This document shows, piece by piece, positions 23,935 to 31,149 of a stretch of 33,709 nt of DNA. The DNA comes from Bacillota bacterium (GTDB taxonomy: Bacteria > Bacillota > Clostridia > Lachnospirales > Lachnospiraceae), in NCBI GenBank assembly GCA_023409835.1, contig JAEYQV010000115.1:1-33709 (forward strand), in the 5' to 3' direction. The notes below the pieces were generated by a model. That model did no database searches and was not told the DNA's origin. It worked only from the letters and a program-made list of their open reading frames with translations. The translations under genes were made by a program, and so were the position numbers. Positions within the stretch are counted from its first letter, which is position 1. The number at the start of each line of letters is the position of its first letter.

Positions 23935-24957
23935 CTAGTTGACGAGTGTCTTCGGTTTTAAGGCATCTGCAAGGGAGGAAAGCTTATTGTCCTCCATAAT
24001 CCTGCCAAGTCCCTTTACGACTGTATTGGAGGAATCCTCACATATATTAATCTTTAAATCTGTTTCCTTATGAAGCAGCTCATCCAGTCCGAAGATTTTG
24101 GCGGAACCGCCTGTAATATAGATACCGCTGTCGATAATATCGGAAGAGATCTCCGGCGGAGTACGCTCCAGAATAATACGAATGGCATCGATTATGGTAA
24201 ACATATATTCCGAGATTGCTTCATAGACCGTATCGGAATCTACCTCCATTTCCGTGGGCAGTCCGGTCACCACATCTCGTCCATATACCTTGACGGAACC
24301 CTTAACCGTGGGGAGGGCACAGGCAAGCTTCTTCTTAATGTTTTCCGCTGTCTTATCTCCGATGTAGAGATTGTATTTTCTCTTAACAATGCCCTTGATG
24401 GCTTCATCCAATCGATTACCGCCTACCGGGATTAATTTGCTAAGTACGATACCACCTAAGGAAAGAATGGATACCTCGGTGGTATCGGCACCGATATCTA
24501 CAATCATAACGCCTCTTGCTGTCATAATATCCAGTCCGGCTCCGACGGCATCTGCAATCGGCTTCTCCACGATCTTGATATGACCGGCCTTTATATTGGA
24601 ACTGATGACCAGATCATAAAAGGATCTGCGCTCTACCTCTGTAATATCGGTCGGTGTCGCAACGATAAAGTCTGCGGAACCAAGTCGCTTGGAGCCACTG
24701 ATTTTCATCATGAAATGCTGAAGCAGGGACATCATATTTGCCACATCTGCAATAACCCCGTTTCTGACCGGATAAGTAACCAGTATATTGGAGGGTGCTT
24801 TTTCATACATATCATAAGCCTCATTACCGGAAGCGATGATATTCTTCCTGTCTGCGATTGCTATGATATTACGTTCATCCAGAACAATTCCCTGACCTTT
24901 TTTGTATATTTTAATTGTACTGGTTCCAAAATCTATCCCGTATGTCTTTGATGCCAT
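23935..24957 (-). CDS. mreB: MreB, actin-like rod-shape protein
   Basis: A 340-residue MreB/Mbl-type actin homologue. Nucleotide-binding blocks are GIDFGTSTIKIY (phosphate 1), VDIGADTTEVSILSLGGIV (phosphate 2) and IYITGGSAKIFGLDELL (adenosine). Membrane-bound filaments steer the RodA-PBP2 machinery around the cell. The ATG at 24957 has GGAGG ten bases upstream. It comes 83 bases after radC, the neighbour found beside mreB in many bacteria. The P1 block reads GTSTIKIY where MreB usually has GTANTLVY, and the second block is also slightly divergent, so a paralogue of the classical MreB is possible. Confidence 0.93.
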   Translation of the reverse strand: MASKTYGIDFGTSTIKIYKKGQGIVLDERNIIAIADRKNIIASGNEAYDMYEKAPSNILVTYPVRNGVIADVANMMSLLQHFMMKISGSKRLGSADFIVATPTDITEVERRSFYDLVISSNIKAGHIKIVEKPIADAVGAGLDIMTARGVMIVDIGADTTEVSILSLGGIVLSKLIPVGGNRLDEAIKGIVKRKYNLYIGDKTAENIKKKLACALPTVKGSVKVYGRDVVTGLPTEMEVDSDTVYEAISEYMFTIIDAIRIILERTPPEISSDIIDSGIYITGGSAKIFGLDELLHKETDLKINICEDSSNTVVKGLGRIMEDNKLSSLADALKPKTLVN

Positions 24958-25040
24958 TTGAAAGCTACCTCCTATTATAAACTAAAGTTGTCAAAATTCT
25001 ATGAACTTCCTTTCGGAATCATGCTTCGTATGCTACTAAT

Positions 25041-25739
25041 TTACAGAAGCCCCTGTTCTTTTAAGCTGATATATCTATTATCCCCAATAATAATATGATC
25101 CATAAGCGTAATACCTACGAAATTCCCCGCCTCCTTCATCCGCTTCGTTACCCTTAAATCCTCCGCACTCGGTGAGGGGTCCCCGCTTGGGTGATTGTGG
25201 AGAAGGATAATGTTGACGGCTTCGTACTTTAAGGCCTGTACAAAGATCTCCCGGGAGGGCATGATGGAGGCATTCACCGTGCCGGAGGAAATCACCATAT
25301 CCTTAATCAGACGGCTCTTTGAATCCAGCATCAGCAGCAGAACCTGCTCCCGGTTTAAGTGGCGCATATCCTGCATATAATAATCCGCAACACTCTGGGG
25401 GGTTGTAAGGCGAAGGCTATCCCGATGGATCTCCTTAGACATTCTCTTCGTCAGCTCAGTAAGGCATAGCAGCTCGATTGCTTTCACCCGACCGACTCCG
25501 TTAATCTGCCTTAGCTCCTGCAGGGTAAGGTAATTCAGATTTTTAAGTCCCGGACAGGAATCTGAGTATTGAAGAATGTTGACGGCAAGGTCAATCGCCC
25601 GAAGATTCCGGGTACCTGTTCGGATAATTACTGCAAGCAGCTCGGCGTCAGATAAGCTGGCGGGTCCGTATTTCTCGCATTTTTCATAGGGCCTCTCGGA
25701 TAGAGGAAGCTCTTTTACTGTTAAATATGCTTCTTTCAT
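25041..25739 (-). CDS. radC: RadC family JAB-domain protein
   Basis: 232 residues. An N-terminal helix-hairpin-helix region (LRQINGVGRVKAIEL, about 76-90) precedes the JAB/MPN metalloprotease-like domain with H181-x-H183-x10-D194 (HNHPSGDPSPSAED), the intact metal site. The name comes from a mis-assigned E. coli mutant; the true function is unproven. The frame is open to 25763, but AAGGAGG lies five bases before the ATG at 25739. It lies between DUF4321 and mreB, an arrangement I recall as common in Clostridia. Confidence 0.95.
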   Translation of the reverse strand: MKEAYLTVKELPLSERPYEKCEKYGPASLSDAELLAVIIRTGTRNLRAIDLAVNILQYSDSCPGLKNLNYLTLQELRQINGVGRVKAIELLCLTELTKRMSKEIHRDSLRLTTPQSVADYYMQDMRHLNREQVLLLMLDSKSRLIKDMVISSGTVNASIMPSREIFVQALKYEAVNIILLHNHPSGDPSPSAEDLRVTKRMKEAGNFVGITLMDHIIIGDNRYISLKEQGLL

Positions 25740-25790
25740 GATATCCTCCTTCTCTCTCTCCAAGAAATCAGTTGGCTCATGAAATATGAA

Positions 25791-26066
25791 CTACAATCTT
25801 CTATAAGTAAACACAGCAGCTGCAATACCGAAGATACTTCCTACGGATATTTTGATTCGTAATCCAAACTGTACGGCAATGTCACCGAGACTGACGCTGA
25901 TAATATTGCCGCCATCCGGTTTGCCGATCGCAAAATCAAATCCAAAATTCAGCCAGGATAGGAAGCTGATATCCTTAACCAGATAGCCGATAAAGCTTCC
26001 CAGTACTACACCTGAAAGGATTAGCAGAAATAATGCCCATTTATTCTTATAGCTTGCTTTTGCCAA
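25791..26066 (-). CDS. DUF4321 membrane protein
   Basis: About 91 residues with two hydrophobic segments (about 12-34 and 70-88) around the conserved WLNFGFDFAIG and VSLGDIAVQFGLRIKISVGSIFGI. This is the DUF4321 family, typically found beside radC and mreB in Clostridia; its role is unknown, and envelope function is inferred from context. The start is TTG at 26066 with AAAGGAGG seven bases upstream. An in-frame ATG at 26099 has only a poor ribosome site and adds a polar tail before the membrane helix. Confidence 0.85.
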   Translation of the reverse strand: MAKASYKNKWALFLLILSGVVLGSFIGYLVKDISFLSWLNFGFDFAIGKPDGGNIISVSLGDIAVQFGLRIKISVGSIFGIAAAVFTYRRL

Positions 26067-26276
26067 GTTACAGCCTCCTTTCGGATACCTTCCGTGCATT
26101 TCCTAAGAAGGAATTCATCCCTTATTGTAAATAAACGTAAACCACCTTCCACGCTTTAACCAAAAACGTTCTGCCGTAAGCCGGTCGTTTCTCCTATAAA
26201 TTAGGAAAATTTCATAAATATTTTACCATATGAAACGCTAAATGTATACAGAAATAAAGCAGGAAAGAAACTGATT

Positions 26277-26299
26277 TCCTTGTAAATATCCTACAAGGA
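26277..26299 (-). terminator. Stem-loop after the ynbB-like gene
   Basis: TCCTTGTA and TACAAGGA form a perfect 8-bp stem with a 7-base loop, 32 bases beyond the ynbB stop. The minus-strand sequence after it (AATCAGTTTCTTTCC) is T-rich but has no clean run, so it is a moderate terminator. The rest of the gap 26067-26330 is AT-rich and probably holds the promoter of the mre cluster, which I could not place. Confidence 0.45.
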
Positions 26300-26330
26300 T
26301 ACGAATGCTTCACAAAGCCGGGCAGCTGTC

Positions 26331-27617
26331 CTAAAGCCGGATCAGCCCCTTATCATAAAGCTTCTGCAGCGATTTCAAAATACCGAATTTCGCATGATAC
26401 CAGGTAAGTCCGCCCTGGAAGAATACAGTATAGGGGGGCTTGATCGGGGCATCGGCGGAGAGCTCAATGGAGGAACCTTGAACGAAGGCACCGGCAGCCA
26501 TGATAACATCACAGTTATAACCCGGCATTCCCCAGGGCTCCGGATCTACATAGCTATCCACCGGCGCGGCAGCCTGGATTCCCTTACAGAAGGCAATGAC
26601 TGCCTCCGCACTGTTTAAGGTCACCGCCTGAATGATATCATGACGGCTCTCATTGCCATTCGGTATCACACCAAAGCCGAAATGCTCGTAAAGCCTTGCC
26701 GCAAATATGGCTCCCTTCAGTGCTCCGGAGACAACCTGCGGAGCCAGGAACAGGCCCTGGAATAACGATGCGTTTAAGCCAAGAGTTGCGCCGACCTCCT
26801 TCCCGAGACCCGGTGCAGTCAGGCGATAAGCCGCATTTTCAATATATTCAGTTTTGCCGACGATATATCCTCCAATCGGTGCAAGACCACCACCGGGATT
26901 CTTAATTAAGGAGCCGACACACAGATCAGCGCCAACATCGGTAGGTTCCATCGTTTCAACAAATTCACCATAACAATTATCTACCATGCAGATGATATCC
27001 GGCTTAATTTCCTTAAGAAAACGAATCAGGGTACCGATGCTTTCTACGGACAAGGTCGGACGGCTGGCATAGCCCTTGGAGCGCTGGATTGTGGCAAGCT
27101 TCGTCTTCGGACCGATTGCGGCCTTAATTCCTTCAAAATCAAAGCCACCATCCGGTAATAGCTCCACTTGACGATAGGTGATTCCGAATTCAGCCAGGGA
27201 GCCTCTGGACGGTGTGATGCCGATTACTCCCTCCAGGGTGTCATAGGGCTTACCCACCGGAGAAAGGATCTCATCCCCGGGTCTTAAGTTTCCGGATAGG
27301 GCAATGGTCAGGGCATGGGTTCCGCTGATCAGCTGAGGGCGCACCAAGGCATCCTCCGCATGGAATACATCGGCATAGACTCTTTCCAGAGTGTCTCTGC
27401 CAATATCATTATAGCCATAGCCGGTTGTAGCCGCAAAATGGATATCACTTAACCGGTTATTCTGCATCGCCTTTAAAACCTTCAGCTGATTAAACTCAGC
27501 TACCCGGTCGATTTGTTCAAATCTCTGTTGCAGAGCTTGCTCGACTTCACTTCCTAATTCCAAAAGCTTATGGTCCACACCCAGCTCCTGATAAATAGCT
27601 TCAAATTCCTGTTTCAA
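26331..27617 (-). CDS. ynbB: YnbB-type PLP enzyme (methionine gamma-lyase family, 'aluminium resistance' protein)
   Basis: About 428 residues of the fold-type I PLP family to which YnbB belongs. The Schiff-base Lys is in IQRSKGYASRP (Lys181). Other blocks are RPQLISGTHALTIALSGNLRPGDE in two parts, VDNCYGEFVE, and SLIKNPGGGLAPIGGY. Members are annotated as methionine gamma-lyase or aluminium resistance, but substrates are unproven. The frame is open to a GTG at 27686 with no ribosome site. The TTG at 27617 has AGGAGG eight bases upstream, so I use it. Its place after miaA is conserved in Firmicutes. Confidence 0.9.
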   Translation of the reverse strand: MKQEFEAIYQELGVDHKLLELGSEVEQALQQRFEQIDRVAEFNQLKVLKAMQNNRLSDIHFAATTGYGYNDIGRDTLERVYADVFHAEDALVRPQLISGTHALTIALSGNLRPGDEILSPVGKPYDTLEGVIGITPSRGSLAEFGITYRQVELLPDGGFDFEGIKAAIGPKTKLATIQRSKGYASRPTLSVESIGTLIRFLKEIKPDIICMVDNCYGEFVETMEPTDVGADLCVGSLIKNPGGGLAPIGGYIVGKTEYIENAAYRLTAPGLGKEVGATLGLNASLFQGLFLAPQVVSGALKGAIFAARLYEHFGFGVIPNGNESRHDIIQAVTLNSAEAVIAFCKGIQAAAPVDSYVDPEPWGMPGYNCDVIMAAGAFVQGSSIELSADAPIKPPYTVFFQGGLTWYHAKFGILKSLQKLYDKGLIRL

Positions 27618-27807
27618 TAATTTATCCTCCTGTACTCCGATCCCGCTCATAATAACAGAAGCCGGTATAATTCCTTCGATAAACACATAACCCTAAACAT
27701 AACAGAGGGTAATCGGAGATGTTATTCTCTATTGTAAGTAGCATCGAGTTTACATAATATTATTAAGTGCATCATAACGAATATTTAAAAGCAAAATAAC
27801 GGTTCTG

Positions 27808-28755
27808 TCAATGAATAATTCCGTTTTCCTTTAATTTATCAAGAAGATAGTGTAGAATTTCATCCTCGGAGCCAAAAATATCCTTATCTACCCAGATGAC
27901 CTCTCTCTCCCTCTTAAACCAGGTTAGCTGACGCTTGGCATAATGCCTGGTATCCCGTTTTAATAAGGTTACCGCTTCCTCCAGCGTACATTCTCCCTCC
28001 AGATATGCCAGCAGCTCTTTATACCCCAGTCCCTGCATGGATACCAGCTCTCTGGTATAGCCCTGCTCCTTAAGTGCTTCTACCTCCTTAAGAAGACCTT
28101 TCTCCATCATAAGCTCGACCCGTTGATTGATCGTATCATACAGCTTATTCCGATCCTTCGTCAGTACGAAGTAACAGTATTGATAGGGGGAGGCCTTGTC
28201 CCTCTGCGCTTCATTATGAACGGAGATCTGCTCTCCGGTCAGTCTGGCATATTCCAGAGCACGGATAATTCTCTTCGTATTGTTGGGGTGAATGGCTTCG
28301 GCACTGGCAGGGTCCGTCTTCCTAAGCTGCTCATGAAGATATTCACTTCCCTTCTCTGCCGCCAGCTGTTCCAGCTCATTCCGGTAAGCGGTATCCGTCT
28401 CATTCTCGGTAAAATCAATATCATACAGCACAGCCTGAATATAGAAACCGGTTCCGCCGACCAGAATGGGTACCTTTCCCTTCTCATGAATCCTGTTTAT
28501 ATATTCCTTAGCATATCGTTGAAACTTTACCACATTGAACTCTTCCTCCGGCTCAAATTCACTGATCAGATAATGGGGTACTCCCTCCATCTCCTCCGGG
28601 GTGATCTTAGCCGTTCCAATATCCATATGTTTGTATACCTGCATGGAATCCGCAGATATGATCTCTCCATTCACTGCCTTTGCCAGTGCTATGGAGAGCG
28701 CTGTTTTACCGACCGAGGTTGGTCCTGTTAATATAATGAAGGGTTTCTTGTCCAT
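27808..28755 (-). CDS. miaA: tRNA dimethylallyltransferase
   Basis: Adds a dimethylallyl group to A37 of tRNAs that read UNN codons. 315 residues, the usual length. P-loop GPTSVGKT (11-18), DSMQVYKHMDIGTAK (36-50), LVGGTGFYIQAVLYDID, RRALE-type block IRALEYARLTG, and the tRNA-binding VSMQGLGYKELLAYLEG and DTRHYAKRQLTWFKRE are all present. The ATG at 28755 has AAGGA six bases upstream. It is 108 bases after mutL; I see no terminator in the gap, so it is probably co-transcribed with mutL. Confidence 0.97.
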   Translation of the reverse strand: MDKKPFIILTGPTSVGKTALSIALAKAVNGEIISADSMQVYKHMDIGTAKITPEEMEGVPHYLISEFEPEEEFNVVKFQRYAKEYINRIHEKGKVPILVGGTGFYIQAVLYDIDFTENETDTAYRNELEQLAAEKGSEYLHEQLRKTDPASAEAIHPNNTKRIIRALEYARLTGEQISVHNEAQRDKASPYQYCYFVLTKDRNKLYDTINQRVELMMEKGLLKEVEALKEQGYTRELVSMQGLGYKELLAYLEGECTLEEAVTLLKRDTRHYAKRQLTWFKREREVIWVDKDIFGSEDEILHYLLDKLKENGIIH

Positions 28756-28863
28756 GGATATTCCTTTTCTATATAGTTAAAGTATCATATGAAAATTAGT
28801 GGAAGCCTTACACCTTGACTTTCCTTACTTCATTGTTTCCTTGATAACCTGGTTCATTGGCTG

Positions 28864-31038
28864 TTATAAAATCCGTTTGAATTTCTTTTCCAGCTCATAT
28901 CTGCTCATGGAGATAATTACCGGCCTGCCGTGAGGGCAATGATAGGGATTCTCCAGTGTAAGGAGCTCCCGGATTAAGGCAGAGGCTTCCTCCTGGGATA
29001 GGGTATGATTGGCCTTTACTGCAGCTTTGCAGGACAAGGAGGCGGTCTTCTCAAGAATGGAGGTCGTATTTAAAGTACTTCCTGCCAATTCCTCTGCCAT
29101 GGTATCTAAGAATTCCAGAATAAGCTCCTTCTCCGATAGTCCGAACAGGTCTGAGGGCACTGCCCTGACGGAGAATTCCTTACCGCCAAAATGCTCAAAT
29201 TCGTATCCAAGCTGTGTCAGGACGCCCTCATACTGATGAAGCACCTCCTGCTCTCTAAGCGTAAGAGTTAATACAATCGGAGGCAGTAACAGCTGAGAAT
29301 CGTTTCCCTTATTCTTCGCGGCTGCCATAATTCTCTCATATAATACCTTCTCATGGGCAGCATGCTGATCGATGATATAGAGCTCCTTCTGATACTCAAC
29401 CAGCCAGAAGGTGGAGAATACCTGTCCGATAATCCTGTGCCCATCCAGAGCTTTCTTCGATAGAAAGGGAGCTGCACTCTCCTCCTGCGTACCGAATAAT
29501 GTCAGCTGCTCCGAGGTTTTGTATTTATCATATTTGCTCCTGTCATTAGGAACGGGAGGCACTTCAGCAGAATATGCACCGGCTTCCATAGAAGCGGGAG
29601 GGATTATGGCAGAATAATTGTTATCCTCCTGTAAGATCTGAGAGGTTTCGGAAGAGTATCCGCTCCTATCCTGCAGAGACTTAAGACCTTCCTCCGTGTA
29701 TCCGCCCATATCCCGCCGAGTATATAAATGATCGGCAGCGGAGTGGTTCTTATCCCGCAGATCCTCATGATTTTCTACTGAATATCTGTTTCTATCCTGT
29801 AACGTCTGTAGAGCCTCCTCAGAAGCTCTGCTTCCGACCTGGGGGACAGGGCTTGCTGGACGATCAGTTACGGAGGAATCGGCTTCATTTCGGGAGGGTT
29901 CCTGTGCTGTTAGATCAGTCTTCTGTGGAGCCATCGTCTCCAATGCCTGAAATTGCAGCTCACGGCGCTTCTCCTCGAAGGGCTCTGGAAATCGTACCTC
30001 CTTCTCCCTGACATATTCCTGCTTACTTAAAGAGACCTTTGGAATAAGCTCTCTGCCGGATAAGGAGGAACGGATCAAGTCCAACGTAATCCGGAAGATC
30101 TCCTCACTGTTCTTTAGCCTTACCTCCAGCTTCTGAGGATGTACGTTCACATCAATCAGAGAAGGATTGATCGTATAATAAAGAGAGGTAAAGGGATATT
30201 TATGCTGCATCAGGAAGGGCTTATAGGCCTCTTCGATCGCCTTAGTTATTACGCTGCTTTTAATATATCTTCCATTGATAAAATAATTTTCAAAATTGCG
30301 GTTTCCTCTGTTAATAATGGGCTTTCCGATAAAACCGGATACGGTAATATCAGTCGATTGATATTCTACCGGAAGCAGTTCCTTTGAGACATCCCTGCCG
30401 TACACATGATACAGAATATCCTTGGTACTGTTGTTACCGGAGGATTGCAGCTTTACCTGATTATTGACAATAAATTTAAAGGAGATACCCGGATGAGAAA
30501 TTATCAGCCGTTCCATCAGATCACTGACATAACCTGCCTCGGTTGTGGCAGTCTTAAGGAACTTTCTTCGGGCCGGTGTGTTATAAAAGATATTACGAAC
30601 CAGAATTGTTGTGCCTCCCGGGCTGCCAATCTCCTCCAGACCCTTCTCTTCTCCTCCTTCTATCAGGTAGCGGTAACCGTTAAGAGAATGCGGTGTCTTC
30701 GTAATCAGCTCCACCTGTGATACAGCAGCAATGCTCGACAATGCCTCACCTCGGAAGCCTAAACTGGTAACAGAGAGCAGATCCTCAGCGGAGAGAATTT
30801 TACTGGTTGCATGACGCATAAAAGCAAGGGGGATATCCTCCTTCGCAATACCTCCGCCGTTATCGGTAATCCGAATCAGACTAAGGCCGCCCTCCTTGAT
30901 CTCTGCAGTGATTGCGGTAGCTCCTGCGTCCATGGCGTTTTCAATTAATTCCTTAACCACTGCGCTGGGACGTTCTACGACCTCTCCGGCTGCTATCTGG
31001 TTAATGGTTGCTTCATCTAATACATGGATTAAAGACAT
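28864..31038 (-). CDS. mutL: DNA mismatch repair protein MutL (endonuclease type)
   Basis: 724 residues. The GHKL ATPase domain (about 1-330) has ELIENAMDAGA, DNGGGI, TSLGFRGEAL and the NVHPQKLEVR stretch. The linker (about 340-520) contains seven 14-residue repeats (413-510) and ends in QLTLF (511-515), like a sliding-clamp binding motif. The C-terminal domain holds the metal endonuclease motif DQHA-x2-E-x4-E (557-568), SLSCKAAVKANH (667-678) and CPHGRP (701-706). It therefore nicks DNA itself, as expected for bacteria without MutH. The ATG at 31038 follows AAAGG by about 10 bases. It is 111 bases after mutS. Confidence 0.97.
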   Translation of the reverse strand: MSLIHVLDEATINQIAAGEVVERPSAVVKELIENAMDAGATAITAEIKEGGLSLIRITDNGGGIAKEDIPLAFMRHATSKILSAEDLLSVTSLGFRGEALSSIAAVSQVELITKTPHSLNGYRYLIEGGEEKGLEEIGSPGGTTILVRNIFYNTPARRKFLKTATTEAGYVSDLMERLIISHPGISFKFIVNNQVKLQSSGNNSTKDILYHVYGRDVSKELLPVEYQSTDITVSGFIGKPIINRGNRNFENYFINGRYIKSSVITKAIEEAYKPFLMQHKYPFTSLYYTINPSLIDVNVHPQKLEVRLKNSEEIFRITLDLIRSSLSGRELIPKVSLSKQEYVREKEVRFPEPFEEKRRELQFQALETMAPQKTDLTAQEPSRNEADSSVTDRPASPVPQVGSRASEEALQTLQDRNRYSVENHEDLRDKNHSAADHLYTRRDMGGYTEEGLKSLQDRSGYSSETSQILQEDNNYSAIIPPASMEAGAYSAEVPPVPNDRSKYDKYKTSEQLTLFGTQEESAAPFLSKKALDGHRIIGQVFSTFWLVEYQKELYIIDQHAAHEKVLYERIMAAAKNKGNDSQLLLPPIVLTLTLREQEVLHQYEGVLTQLGYEFEHFGGKEFSVRAVPSDLFGLSEKELILEFLDTMAEELAGSTLNTTSILEKTASLSCKAAVKANHTLSQEEASALIRELLTLENPYHCPHGRPVIISMSRYELEKKFKRIL
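29509..29802 (-). repeat. Seven degenerate 42-bp repeats in the mutL linker
   Basis: Residues 413-510 split into seven exact 14-residue units, such as LQDRNRYSVENHED, LQDRSGYSSETSQI and LQEDNNYSAIIPPA. Tyr is at position 7 in six of the seven and Ser, Thr or Ala mostly follows. At DNA level units share CAGGATAG(A/G)A(A/G)C. The spacing is a fixed 42 bp. Confidence 0.85.
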
Positions 31039-31080
31039 TGTTACCCTGCCTTTCTGTAAAACTATTTGCCTATGCTACAA

Positions 31081-31122
31081 TATCGATAGGAGAATGATGG
31101 ATATCGTCAGGAGAATGATGGT
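31081..31122. repeat. Two 21-bp direct repeats between mutS and mutL
   Basis: Two adjacent 21-bp copies, starting at 31081 and 31102, share TATCG and AGGAGAATGATGG. They lie in the 111-base spacer and overlap no gene. It looks like a simple duplication. Confidence 0.85.
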
Positions 31123-31149
31123 ACCTGATGACAAATACAGGTATCATAC

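Noticed and set aside
24958..24990. TTGACA followed by TATAAT upstream of mreB
   Set aside because: The spacing is only 9 bases, and the -10-like box abuts the ribosome site, so it cannot act as a normal sigma-A promoter.
28123..28731. Plus-strand open frame of 202 codons inside miaA
   Set aside because: It is antisense to a well-conserved gene, has no ribosome site and resembles no protein family.
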